From assembly GCF_040096225.1 (NCBI RefSeq), contig NZ_JBBMFC010000003.1, positions 110,150 to 174,149 of the forward strand: a DNA stretch of 64,000 bases, in the 5' to 3' direction. The notes under the pieces were generated by a model. It did not search any database. It was not told the DNA's origin and saw nothing but the letters and a program-made list of their open reading frames with translations. Positions 23,770 through 32,283 of this stretch are shown here, in pieces (position 1 is the stretch's first letter; each line of letters starts with the position of its first letter). A program made the translations under genes and the position numbers. This DNA is from Hominiventricola aquisgranensis (GTDB taxonomy: Bacteria; Bacillota; Clostridia; Lachnospirales; Lachnospiraceae).

Positions 23770-25286
23770 TAAAAGAACTTCCGGGCAGAAGTGAAAAGTT
23801 TCCAGATTCCGAAGGAAAGGAGCAGAAGTATATACAGGATCGCGCATAGACAAAGATTTCCTGCCAGAATCAGGATCGTTGATAAAGAACGGAAAATCAT
23901 AAAGTGAGACAAGGGTTTCAACAGATAAATACCTCCGGTTGATAAAAGCATGGCAGCAGCGGGCTTTAGAATATAGGCATCAAGCCCGATGGTTGGGTGA
24001 ATGTGCCGGGAGACTGCCAGAAGCCCGGACATGCACAGCAGCAACTGACTGATCAGAATGCTCCAGAGAACACCTTCGATGCCGAAGCGGGGTACGAAGA
24101 GCAGAAGAGCCAGGATCCGCACCAGCACTGCCGCCAGCTGATTGATGAATGTGATGCCGGTCTTGCCAAGGCCGTGGAGAATGCTGTTGATATTTCCGGT
24201 AAGATACAGAAATGGGCAGATCCATGCCAATGTACACAAAAAGCTTCCGGCTAATGGTTCGTGGAAGACAACAGTTCCCAATTCGTTTCCGAAAAATAAA
24301 AAAATTCCCATACAGAATATTCCCATGAGGAGTCCGAAAAGAATCGTATATTCAATAGAAAGAGAAATTCGTTGTTCATTGCCGCGGGATTGCTCTTCTG
24401 AGATGGTCGGGAGCAGCATGGCAGACAGAGAAGAGGTCACTGCATTGGGAAACATCAGGAAGGACAGGGACATGCCTGTCAGGATGCCATAGAGACTTAA
24501 AGCTTCTGATACAGACAGACCGGATGTCTGGAGGCTTACAGGAATCAGCACTGCCTCCGCACTTTGAAGGAGTGTCAGACTTAAACGGCTGCCGGTGAGA
24601 GGCAACGCCATGGAAAGAATCTTCCGGCATTGAATACGCAGTGCAGATAGTGGCAGAGTAGAACGCTTTTCGGAAACGGTAAAGTGGAGCATGAACAGGG
24701 CGGAAGCAGCCTCTCCGAAGAGAAGCCCCAATACTGCCAGTGAGGGGGTAATTGCCCGGCTCTCCTGGATAAAAATGCGGTAAAGCAAGATCACAGAACC
24801 GATTCTTGCTGCCTGCTCCAGAATCTGGGAGATGGCCGGGAGAGATGCTTTCTTCTGTCCAAGATAATATCCCTGGAGACAGCCGTGGATCGCACTTAGA
24901 GGGATGACCGGAGCCAGAATACGTAAAGGTGTGACACAGCGGCTTTCGCAGAGCAGTTTGTCTGCTATGAATTCTGCCTGATTCCAGAGAAGGACGCAGA
25001 CCAGCACAGAGGCGGACAAGGACAGGAACAGTCCGGCTTTCAAAGCGTAGGATCGTTCTTTTTCTACAGCTCCGGCGGTGAAACGGGAGATGGCAGATTC
25101 AATACCGGAGGCGGTGCATGCATGACATACGGCGAATACAGGAAAAATAAGCTGATAGATGCCGATTCCTTCCGCACCCAGGGCATGTGCCAGGAATATC
25201 TTATAGAAGAAACCGGAAAAACGGCACAGAAGACCTGCACAGGTCAGCAGGAGCGTGCCTTTGATGAAATGAGGAAATGATCGCAT
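23754..25286 (-). CDS. spoVB: SpoVB-like polysaccharide/lipid flippase (MOP superfamily)
   Basis: A 510-residue membrane protein with about 14 hydrophobic segments. The start, MRSFPHFIKGTLLLTCAGLL, and the GAEGIGIYQLIFPVF segment are typical of stage V sporulation protein B and its relatives, which flip lipid-linked cell-wall or cortex precursors. SpoVB is needed for spore cortex in Bacillus. Vegetative paralogues such as YtgP/MurJ-like proteins are the alternative. The SD is weak. It is divergent from iscR. Confidence 0.87.
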   Translation of the reverse strand: MRSFPHFIKGTLLLTCAGLLCRFSGFFYKIFLAHALGAEGIGIYQLIFPVFAVCHACTASGIESAISRFTAGAVEKERSYALKAGLFLSLSASVLVCVLLWNQAEFIADKLLCESRCVTPLRILAPVIPLSAIHGCLQGYYLGQKKASLPAISQILEQAARIGSVILLYRIFIQESRAITPSLAVLGLLFGEAASALFMLHFTVSEKRSTLPLSALRIQCRKILSMALPLTGSRLSLTLLQSAEAVLIPVSLQTSGLSVSEALSLYGILTGMSLSFLMFPNAVTSSLSAMLLPTISEEQSRGNEQRISLSIEYTILFGLLMGIFCMGIFLFFGNELGTVVFHEPLAGSFLCTLAWICPFLYLTGNINSILHGLGKTGITFINQLAAVLVRILALLLFVPRFGIEGVLWSILISQLLLCMSGLLAVSRHIHPTIGLDAYILKPAAAMLLSTGGIYLLKPLSHFMIFRSLSTILILAGNLCLCAILYILLLLSFGIWKLFTSARKFFYLQSQ

Positions 25287-25332
25287 AGAATTTCGCTGTT
25301 CTTTTTTCCTATAATATATTAGAGAAGAGTGC

Positions 25333-25361
25333 TTGACAGAACTGCTTACCAGTGTTATTCT
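25333..25361 (+). promoter_or_regulatory. Promoter of the isc operon
   Basis: Consensus TTGACA is followed after 17 bp by TATTCT. Confidence 0.65.
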
Positions 25362-25372
25362 TTTACATGAAA

Positions 25373-25391
25373 TCCGAGTAAAAAGCTCGGA
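25373..25391 (+). promoter_or_regulatory. Inverted repeat before iscR, possible autoregulatory operator
   Basis: TCCGAG and CTCGGA are separated by 7 nt, just after the predicted transcription start and 20 nt before the iscR start. IscR/Rrf2 proteins commonly repress their own operon. The motif itself is not a recognised Rrf2 consensus. Confidence 0.4.
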
Positions 25392-25411
25392 ATTGAAACG
25401 GGGTGAAAGAG

Positions 25412-25876
25412 ATGAAGCTGTCTACAAAAGGACGTTATGGGCTCAGAGCGATGATCGATCTGGCATTATATGCGGAGAATACTCCGGTGTCGATTGCAAG
25501 TATTGCAGCCAGACAGCACATATCCGAGAGCTATCTGGAACAACTGATCGCGAAGCTCCGTAAAGCAAATCTGGTAACAAGCGTGCGTGGAGCCGGAGGC
25601 GGATATGTACCGGGACGGCCGGTGGAAGAGATCTCAGTAGGAGATGTGCTGAGAGCACTGGAAGGAAATCTGGATCCAGTGGAGTGTCCGGGGATCGAAC
25701 ATCAGGGCGGCTGTGATGGTTCCGATGTATGCGTGACTAAATATGTATGGAAACGGATCAATGACAGTATTAACCAGACTGTAGATGGAATGATGCTCAG
25801 CGATCTGCTGGCAGAAAGCCGGGAAGTACAGAAAAAACGTCAGATTCCAGTATCATGTTGTGAGAAAAAGGAGTGA
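25412..25876 (+). CDS. iscR: Rrf2-family iron-sulfur regulator IscR
   Basis: A winged-helix repressor that senses cluster status and controls Fe-S assembly. The N-terminal MKLSTKGRYGLRAM and SYLEQLIAKLRKANLV recognition helix are typical. Three cysteines lie in the cluster-binding loop (C-x8-C-x5-C around ECPGIEHQGGCDGSDVC), with slightly wider spacing than in E. coli, and a CC pair is near the C-terminus. ATG 25412 is chosen over GTG 25403 because GGGG precedes it at workable distance. It is first in iscR-iscS-iscU-mnmA. Confidence 0.92.
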   Translation: MKLSTKGRYGLRAMIDLALYAENTPVSIASIAARQHISESYLEQLIAKLRKANLVTSVRGAGGGYVPGRPVEEISVGDVLRALEGNLDPVECPGIEHQGGCDGSDVCVTKYVWKRINDSINQTVDGMMLSDLLAESREVQKKRQIPVSCCEKKE

Positions 25877-25882
25877 TGAAAC

Positions 25883-27070
25883 ATGGGTGAAGAGAAGAAA
25901 TTAATTTACCTGGATAATGCGGCGACGACCAAGACTGCGCCGGAAGTTGTGGAGGCAATGCTTCCGTATTTTACAGAACTGTATGGAAATCCGTCCAGTG
26001 TCTACAGCTTTTCCCAGAAAAGCAAAGAAGCTATCACTGCAGGAAGAGAGAAGATTGCAAAGACTCTTGGAGCAAATCCGGAGGAAATCTATTTTACAGC
26101 AGGTGGAAGTGAGTCTGATAACTGGGCATTAAAAGCAACTGCAGAAGCTTATGGTTCCAAAGGAAATCACATTATTACATCTAAGATCGAGCATCATGCA
26201 ATCCTGCATACTTGTGACTGGCTGGAGAAACATGGATTTGAGATCACTTATGTGGATGTAGATGAGTTTGGTAAGATCAAGCTGGATGAACTGAAAAAAG
26301 CTATCCGTCCGACCACCATTCTAATCAGTGTGATGTTTGCAAACAATGAGATTGGTACCATTCAGCCGATCAAAGAGATCGGTGAGATTGCTCATGAGCA
26401 TGGTATCCTGTTCCACACCGACGCAGTACAGGCATATGGACAGCTTCCTATTAATGTAGATGAGCTGCATATCGATATGTTAAGCTCCAGTGGACACAAG
26501 CTGAACGGACCGAAAGGAATTGGCTTCCTGTATATTCGTAAAGGGGTAAAGATCAGAAGCTTTATTCATGGTGGTGCTCAGGAGAGAAAACGTCGTGCAG
26601 GTACAGAGAATGTTCCGGGTATTGTAGGATACGGTGTGGCAGCAGAACGTGCAGCAAATACCATGGAAGAGCGTACTGCAAAAGAGCGTAAGATCCGTGA
26701 CCATCTGATTGACCGTGTACTTGCAGAAGTTCCGTACACCAGACTGAATGGACACAGAACTGACCGTTTGCCGAACAATGCAAACTTCAGTTTCCAGTTC
26801 GTAGAGGGTGAGTCCCTGCTGATCATGCTTGATATGGATGGCATCTGTGGCTCCAGTGGATCAGCCTGTACATCGGGATCTCTTGATCCGTCTCACGTAC
26901 TGCTGGCTATTGGACTGCCTCATGAGATCGCACATGGTTCCTTGCGTCTGACTCTGAGCGAGGAGACCACCATGGAAGATGTGGACTATGTAGTAGATTG
27001 TATTAAGAAAATCGTTGAGAGACTTAGAAGTATGTCTCCGCTGTATGAGGATTTCATTCGGAATCATTAA
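25883..27070 (+). CDS. iscS: Cysteine desulfurase IscS
   Basis: This PLP enzyme takes sulfur from cysteine as a persulfide and passes it to IscU for clusters and to MnmA for tRNA thiolation. PLP lysine Lys206 is in SSSGHKLNGPKG, and catalytic Cys329 is in GSSGSACTSG. AGGAG lies 9 nt upstream of the ATG. It follows iscR by a few bases and serves both downstream genes. Confidence 0.97.
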   Translation: MGEEKKLIYLDNAATTKTAPEVVEAMLPYFTELYGNPSSVYSFSQKSKEAITAGREKIAKTLGANPEEIYFTAGGSESDNWALKATAEAYGSKGNHIITSKIEHHAILHTCDWLEKHGFEITYVDVDEFGKIKLDELKKAIRPTTILISVMFANNEIGTIQPIKEIGEIAHEHGILFHTDAVQAYGQLPINVDELHIDMLSSSGHKLNGPKGIGFLYIRKGVKIRSFIHGGAQERKRRAGTENVPGIVGYGVAAERAANTMEERTAKERKIRDHLIDRVLAEVPYTRLNGHRTDRLPNNANFSFQFVEGESLLIMLDMDGICGSSGSACTSGSLDPSHVLLAIGLPHEIAHGSLRLTLSEETTMEDVDYVVDCIKKIVERLRSMSPLYEDFIRNH

Positions 27071-27104
27071 TTACAGCCATTAATAAGAAAAGAGGATTTA
27101 GAAT

Positions 27105-27542
27105 ATGTATAGCGATAAAGTAATGGATCATTTCCAGCATCCGAGAAACGTAGGAGAGATTGAGAATGCCAGCGGTGTAGGTACAGTCGGTAATGCAAAA
27201 TGCGGTGATATCATGAGAATTTACTTTGATATCGATGACAACCAGATCATCCGTGATGTAAAATTCAAGACCTTTGGCTGCGGTGCAGCAGTTGCAACCA
27301 GCAGTATGGCAACAGAGCTGGTAAAAGGAAAAAGCATCTATGAAGCTCTGGAAGTTACCAATAAAGCAGTTATGGAAGCACTGGATGGACTTCCACCTGT
27401 AAAAGTACACTGTTCTCTGCTGGCTGAGGAAGCAATCCATGCAGCACTGTGGGATTATGCAGAGAAACATCATATTAAGATTGAAGGACTGAAAAAACCG
27501 AAGTCAGATATTCACGAAGGCGAAGAAGAGGAAGAATACTAG
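27105..27542 (+). CDS. iscU: Fe-S cluster scaffold IscU
   Basis: This scaffold assembles nascent Fe-S clusters on three cysteines: Cys33 (KCGD, with the usual Asp), Cys59 (FGCGAAVA) and Cys103 (VHCSLLA). The 145-residue protein ends in a Glu-rich tail. It lacks the insertion of SufU-type proteins, so it is the Isc/NifU-N form. It is co-transcribed with iscS. Confidence 0.96.
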   Translation: MYSDKVMDHFQHPRNVGEIENASGVGTVGNAKCGDIMRIYFDIDDNQIIRDVKFKTFGCGAAVATSSMATELVKGKSIYEALEVTNKAVMEALDGLPPVKVHCSLLAEEAIHAALWDYAEKHHIKIEGLKKPKSDIHEGEEEEEY

Positions 27543-27543
27543 G

Positions 27544-28617
27544 ATGAAGAAAAAGGTCGTTGTCGGAATGTCCGGCGGAGTCGATTCATCCGTGGCGGCC
27601 TGGCTTCTTCTTCAGAAGGGCTACGACGTGATGGGTGTGACCATGCAGATCTGGCAGGATGAAGTGCCGGAGCAGGTGGAGGAAAACGGCGGATGCTGTG
27701 GACTTTCTGCTGTGGATGATGCCAGAAGAGTGGCATCCCGCCTGGAGATTCCTTACTATGTCATGAATTTTAAACAGGATTTCAAGGAAAATGTCATTGA
27801 TTATTTTATGGATGAATATTTAAAGGGACATACACCTAATCCCTGTATTGCCTGTAATCGTTATGTGAAGTGGGAGTCTCTGCTGAAGAGAAGCATGGAT
27901 ATTGGCGCAGATTACATTGCAACCGGTCACTATGCCCGGATCGAGAAATTGCCCAATGGACGTTATGCGCTGCGTAAATCAGCGACTTCGGCCAAGGATC
28001 AGACTTATGCACTGTATAATCTGACACAGGAACAGCTGTCAAAAACACTGATGCCAGTGGGAGAGTACACCAAGGATCAGATCCGCACATTTGCAGAAGA
28101 GCTGGGTCTTCCAGTGGCTCATAAGCCGGACAGCCAGGAGATCTGTTTTGTTCCGGATGGAGATTATGCAAAGTTCATTGAGGAGAACTCTGGAAAGAAG
28201 ATTCCAGAAGGAAATTTTGTCTGGACAGACGGAACTGTGATCGGAAAGCATAAGGGAATCACGCATTATACCATTGGTCAGCGGAAAGGGCTTGGACTTG
28301 CCATGGGAAGACCTGTCGTTGTGACAGAGATTCGTCCGGAGACCGGTGAAGTGGTTATCGGTGAAGCAGATGCCGTCTTTCGTACAACGCTTCGTGCGGA
28401 TCGTCTGAACTGGATGAGCGTGCCGGATATTGAAGGGGAAGCACGTTTCCTGGCAAAGATCCGTTATAACCACAGCGGATCTATGTGTACTGTGCGGAAG
28501 ATCGAGGAAGATCTGGTGGAATGCACCTTTGATGAGCCGGTTCGTGCCGTGACACCTGGTCAGGCCGTTGTATTTTACGATGGAGACTACGTGGCAGGCG
28601 GTGGAACAATTCTGTAA
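27544..28617 (+). CDS. mnmA: tRNA-specific 2-thiouridylase MnmA
   Basis: The enzyme thiolates U34 of tRNA-Lys, -Glu and -Gln using ATP and IscS-derived sulfur. The PP-loop GMSGGVDSS is at the N-terminus. The catalytic cysteines are in NPCIACNRYVKW and SQEICFVPDG. Length (357) is normal. It starts one base after the iscU stop, so it is translationally coupled and linked to its sulfur donor. Confidence 0.97.
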   Translation: MKKKVVVGMSGGVDSSVAAWLLLQKGYDVMGVTMQIWQDEVPEQVEENGGCCGLSAVDDARRVASRLEIPYYVMNFKQDFKENVIDYFMDEYLKGHTPNPCIACNRYVKWESLLKRSMDIGADYIATGHYARIEKLPNGRYALRKSATSAKDQTYALYNLTQEQLSKTLMPVGEYTKDQIRTFAEELGLPVAHKPDSQEICFVPDGDYAKFIEENSGKKIPEGNFVWTDGTVIGKHKGITHYTIGQRKGLGLAMGRPVVVTEIRPETGEVVIGEADAVFRTTLRADRLNWMSVPDIEGEARFLAKIRYNHSGSMCTVRKIEEDLVECTFDEPVRAVTPGQAVVFYDGDYVAGGGTIL

Positions 28618-28623
28618 ATAAAT

Positions 28624-28680
28624 AACAGCCCGAAGCGGCAGCACAATTTATTGCTGTCATTCCGGGCTGTTGTGGTTTTT
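28624..28680 (+). terminator. Terminator of the isc-mnmA operon
   Basis: Outer stem AACAGCCCG / CGGGCTGTT encloses a second stem (GCAGCA / TGCTGT). A TTTTT run ends it. It separates mnmA from a convergent gene. Confidence 0.75.
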
Positions 28681-28721
28681 ATAGAAGTTTTTATGCTGCC
28701 ATTCCAGACTGTCATAGTTGG

Positions 28722-29528
28722 CTACAGCGGCAGTTCCATCGGTACACGTTTCTTGAATATATAATAGGAAGAAAATCCGCAGGAGATCAGCAACTCTCGT
28801 AATCTTGAGAATTCATAGGCCAGATACGCAGGATCATGGGCATCTGAGCCGATGGTCAGCAATTTCCCGCCAAGTTCTTTATAACGTTTCAGAATATCTG
28901 TGCAAGGATTAGGTTCGCCGAGACCATATTTATATCCACCCGTGTTGACTTCTAACGCAATTTCATTTTTAATCAAAATACGAAGGATTGCATCTAGAAT
29001 TTCCTGATATTGTGTCCATGCATAATTTTTGTTTTTTGTGGGACCATATCGGACAACATAGTCAAGATGTCCAAGACTGTCAAAGTTCGTATATGATTTC
29101 AGATTCTGAAGGACACATTCAAAGTATTCCCGGTAAGCGGTCTGCTCTTCTCGCCCTTCAAAAAAAGAAGGGTAGTAAGGGTCACGGCTGTTGACGAGAT
29201 GGATGGAGCCGATCACATAATCAAAGGGATGAGAAAACACCAGATTGTGATGCCGGCTGGACAGATAGGGCTGCAGCCCGAGTTCCACACCGATTATCAG
29301 ATCGATCCGATCCTGATATTGTTCCTTCAGTGGAGTCATATAGTCAAAATATTTTTTCGGGTCAAATTCAAAGCAGATACCGCCGTCTGTGTAATCATAG
29401 TCCATGTGGTCGGTCAGACACAGATGGGAAAGTCCGAGTGAAATTGCTTTTTCAATCATAATTTCCGGTGAAAATGAACCATCACCGGAGAATAAAGTAT
29501 GTACATGTGTATCAGCAATAATTGCCAA
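28722..29528 (-). CDS. hisK: PHP-domain histidinol-phosphatase
   Basis: A metal-dependent phosphoesterase of the PHP family, most like HisJ/HisK histidinol-phosphate phosphatase (histidine synthesis). The PHP motifs DTHVHTLFSGD, LTDHMDYD, GVELGL, GSIH and GSDAH are all present. I choose a TTG start because AGGAGG lies 8 nt before it and the protein then opens directly on the first motif (268 residues). Longer in-frame starts run through the promoter. No other his gene is adjacent, so a different phosphate ester is possible. Confidence 0.85.
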   Translation of the reverse strand: MAIIADTHVHTLFSGDGSFSPEIMIEKAISLGLSHLCLTDHMDYDYTDGGICFEFDPKKYFDYMTPLKEQYQDRIDLIIGVELGLQPYLSSRHHNLVFSHPFDYVIGSIHLVNSRDPYYPSFFEGREEQTAYREYFECVLQNLKSYTNFDSLGHLDYVVRYGPTKNKNYAWTQYQEILDAILRILIKNEIALEVNTGGYKYGLGEPNPCTDILKRYKELGGKLLTIGSDAHDPAYLAYEFSRLRELLISCGFSSYYIFKKRVPMELPL

Positions 29529-29568
29529 AATCTGTTCCTCCTGTGTAAAAATAGTCCTGTCCTGACCC

Positions 29569-29597
29569 ATGATAGAAGAAAAAAGCAGGAAAGTAAA
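29569..29597 (-). promoter_or_regulatory. Promoter of the PHP phosphatase gene
   Basis: On the minus strand TTTACT and TATCAT are separated by 17 bp. Confidence 0.5.
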
Positions 29598-29628
29598 GTA
29601 AAAAAATGTGGAATCTTGATTTTTGGTA

Positions 29629-29657
29629 TTGATATTTTCAGGCAAAGCAGTTAAAAT
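29629..29657 (+). promoter_or_regulatory. Promoter of gapA
   Basis: TTGATA and TAAAAT are separated by 17 bp (5 of 6 matches each). The predicted start is near 29664. Confidence 0.65.
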
Positions 29658-29673
29658 AAGTAACGGTTGATGT

Positions 29674-29704
29674 TCTTTTAACAATCATGGCAAGAGTTAA
29701 AAGA
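29674..29704 (+). promoter_or_regulatory. Inverted repeat downstream of the gapA promoter
   Basis: TCTTTTAAC and GTTAAAAGA are perfect 9-bp arms around 13 bp, about 10 bp after the predicted start. The position suits a glycolytic repressor acting as a roadblock, or a 5' mRNA hairpin. No regulator gene is adjacent. Confidence 0.45.
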
Positions 29705-29746
29705 TCAGAAATATATCATTATTCAACTTTTAGGAGGAATTGAAAC

Positions 29747-30760
29747 ATGGCAGTAAAAGTAGCGATCAATGGATTCGGACGTATTGGCCGTCTGGCATTC
29801 AGACAGATGTTTGGCGCAGAGGGATATGAGGTAGTAGCAATCAACGACCTTACTTCTCCGAAAATGCTTGCACATCTGCTGAAATATGATTCTTCTCAGG
29901 GTAAATATGCTCTGGCTGACACTGTATCTGCAACTGATGATTCTATCATCGTTGACGGAAAAGAGATTAAGATTTATGCAAAAGCTAACGCAGCTGAGCT
30001 TCCGTGGGGAGAGATCGGCGTAGATGTAGTTCTGGAGTGTACCGGATTCTACACCTCTAAAGAGAAAGCTTCTGCACACATCACTGCAGGCGCTAAGAAA
30101 GTAGTTATTTCCGCTCCGGCTGGAAATGATCTGCCGACTATCGTATACAACGTAAACCACAAAACTCTGACCAAAGAGGATACTGTTATTTCTGCAGCTT
30201 CCTGTACCACCAACTGCCTGGCACCGATGGCAAAAGCTCTGAACGACCTGGCTCCGATCGAGTCTGGTATCATGTGCACCATCCATGCTTACACTGGTGA
30301 TCAGATGATCCTTGACGGACCGCAGAGAAAAGGCGATCTGAGAAGAAGCCGTGCAGGCGCTGTTAACATCGTTCCGAACAGCACTGGTGCTGCAAAAGCA
30401 ATCGGTCTGGTTATTCCGGAACTGAACGGCAAACTGATCGGTGCTGCACAGCGTGTACCGACCCCGACCGGATCTACCACTCTTCTGTTCGCAGTTGTAG
30501 ACAAAGCTGTAACCAAAGAAGAGATCAACGCAGCTATGAAAGCAGCTACTACCGAATCCTTCGGATACAACGAGGATGAGATCGTATCCAGCGATATCGT
30601 TGGTATGAGATTTGGTTCTCTGTTCGATGCTACCCAGACTATGGTTTCCCCGCTTCCGGATGGAAAGACCCAGGTTGAGGTTGTATCTTGGTATGACAAT
30701 GAGAACTCCTACGTTTCTCAGATGGTTCGTACTATCAAATACTTCGCTGAGCTTGCGTAA
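29747..30760 (+). CDS. gapA: Glyceraldehyde-3-phosphate dehydrogenase
   Basis: The glycolytic NAD enzyme that makes 1,3-bisphosphoglycerate. NAD-binding motif INGFGRIGR and catalytic SCTTNC with Cys153 are clear. Length is 337. The SD is TAGGAGGA. Codon use is strongly biased, as expected of an abundant enzyme. A structured element and a terminator separate it from pgk, so it can be expressed apart from the rest of the glycolytic block. Confidence 0.98.
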   Translation: MAVKVAINGFGRIGRLAFRQMFGAEGYEVVAINDLTSPKMLAHLLKYDSSQGKYALADTVSATDDSIIVDGKEIKIYAKANAAELPWGEIGVDVVLECTGFYTSKEKASAHITAGAKKVVISAPAGNDLPTIVYNVNHKTLTKEDTVISAASCTTNCLAPMAKALNDLAPIESGIMCTIHAYTGDQMILDGPQRKGDLRRSRAGAVNIVPNSTGAAKAIGLVIPELNGKLIGAAQRVPTPTGSTTLLFAVVDKAVTKEEINAAMKAATTESFGYNEDEIVSSDIVGMRFGSLFDATQTMVSPLPDGKTQVEVVSWYDNENSYVSQMVRTIKYFAELA

Positions 30761-30767
30761 GCATTGA

Positions 30768-30895
30768 GCCATGCAAAAGGCGTAAAATGCAGGCGCTATG
30801 TGCTTGCACATGAGCGGCTGGAGTTTGCGACTTTTATAGGGCGATAGCCCGTTCACCGAGATGAAACGAAGTGGAATCGAGGGGCATGGCGGGCT
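30768..30895 (+). ncRNA. Structured element of unknown function between gapA and pgk
   Basis: Several pairings coexist. A long imperfect hairpin spans about 30775-30836 with apex ATGTGC-TT-GCACAT. A small hairpin GGGC-GATA-GCCC lies at 30839-30850. GCCATGC (30768-30774) can pair with GCATGGC (30884-30890), and AGCCCG with CGGGCT, as competing closing stems. No reading frame or known riboswitch fits. It could be a small RNA, a 3' UTR stabiliser or a repeat. The ncRNA label is an inference. Confidence 0.4.
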
Positions 30896-30911
30896 GATTG
30901 TTTAAGACCTC

Positions 30912-30945
30912 AAAAGGTCCGGTCTTCAGGACCGGACCTTTTTTT
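30912..30945 (+). terminator. Terminator between gapA and pgk
   Basis: Perfect stem GGTCCGGTC / GACCGGACC, extended by A-T pairs, with seven T residues after it. Confidence 0.92.
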
Positions 30946-30986
30946 CGTCTTTGTGAAAGATCCTGAAAGAAAGGAAGTTATTTATC

Positions 30987-32210
30987 ATGGCATTAAATAA
31001 AAAAACAGTTGATGATATCAATGCAAAAGGAAAACGTGTCCTTGTAAGATGCGATTTCAACGTACCGCTGAAAGACGGCGTGATCACTGATGAGACCCGT
31101 ATCGTTGCAGCACTTCCGACTATCAAAAAGCTGATAGGTGATGGCGCAAAAGTGATCCTTTGCTCCCATCTTGGAAAAGTAAAGAATGGTCCGAACGAGG
31201 GAGAATCCCTGGCACCGGTTGCAAAGCGTCTGTCTGAGAAGCTTGGCAAAGAGGTAGTATTCGTATCTGATTATCATGTAACCGGAGAGGCAGCTACCAA
31301 AGCAGTTTCTGAGATGAAAGATGGAGATGTAGTTCTTCTTCAGAATACACGTTTCCGTGGTGCTGAGGAGACCAAGAATGGTGAAGAGTTCAGCAAAGAG
31401 CTGGCTGACCTGGCTGATATCTATGTATGCGATGCATTTGGTTCTTCTCACAGAGCACATGCTTCTGTTGCAGGTGTTACTAAATTTATCAGCGCAAAAG
31501 GCGGACAGAATGTAGTTGGATACCTGATGGAGAAAGAGATCAACTTCCTTGGAAATGCAGTAGAGAATCCGGTTCGTCCGTTCGTTGCAATCCTTGGTGG
31601 TGCAAAAGTAGCAGACAAGCTGAACGTTATCTCCAACCTGCTGGAGAAATGTGATACTCTGATTATTGGTGGTGGAATGGCTTATACCTTCCTGAAAGCA
31701 CAGGGCGCAGAAGTTGGTACTTCTCTGGTAGATGATACAAAACTTGATTACTGCAAAGAGATGCTTGAGAAAGCTGAAAAGCTTGGAAAGAAACTGCTCC
31801 TTCCGGTAGATACTACCATTGCAGCAGCATTCCCGAATCCGATCGATGCTGAAATTGCTGTAGAAGTTGTAGACAGCAAAGCAATTCCGGCTGATATGAT
31901 GGGACTGGATATCGGACCGAAGACTGCAGAGCTTTACGCTGATGCTGTAAAATCTGCCAAGACCGTTGTATGGAACGGACCGATGGGTGTATTTGAGAAC
32001 CCGATCCTTGCAAAAGGAACCATCGCAGTTGCAAAAGCACTTGCTGAGACCGATGCAATCACTATCATCGGCGGCGGCGATTCCGCAGCAGCAGTTAATA
32101 CTCTTGGATTCGGCGATAAGATGACTCATATCTCCACCGGTGGCGGAGCTTCCCTTGAGTTCCTGGAGGGCAAAGAGCTTCCGGGTGTTATGGCTGCTGA
32201 TGACAAATAA
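30987..32210 (+). CDS. pgk: Phosphoglycerate kinase
   Basis: Transfers phosphate from 1,3-bisphosphoglycerate to ADP. Typical motifs are VLVRCDFNVPLKDG, LCSHLGK and the C-terminal IIGGGDSAAAVN nucleotide loop. The 407 residues are a normal length. The SD is AAAGGAAG. No clear promoter lies between the gapA terminator and the start, so transcription may come from read-through. tpiA follows 73 bp downstream. Confidence 0.98.
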   Translation: MALNKKTVDDINAKGKRVLVRCDFNVPLKDGVITDETRIVAALPTIKKLIGDGAKVILCSHLGKVKNGPNEGESLAPVAKRLSEKLGKEVVFVSDYHVTGEAATKAVSEMKDGDVVLLQNTRFRGAEETKNGEEFSKELADLADIYVCDAFGSSHRAHASVAGVTKFISAKGGQNVVGYLMEKEINFLGNAVENPVRPFVAILGGAKVADKLNVISNLLEKCDTLIIGGGMAYTFLKAQGAEVGTSLVDDTKLDYCKEMLEKAEKLGKKLLLPVDTTIAAAFPNPIDAEIAVEVVDSKAIPADMMGLDIGPKTAELYADAVKSAKTVVWNGPMGVFENPILAKGTIAVAKALAETDAITIIGGGDSAAAVNTLGFGDKMTHISTGGGASLEFLEGKELPGVMAADDK

Positions 32211-32283
32211 GTTTTCGTAAGATACCGCGGCAGTTTCAGCTGCAGACGGATATTTTATAAAGTATATCAGGAGGATATAAGAA

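Noticed and set aside
29723..30856. 377-codon minus-strand open frame opposite gapA
   Set aside because: Same reason; gapA is certain on the plus strand.
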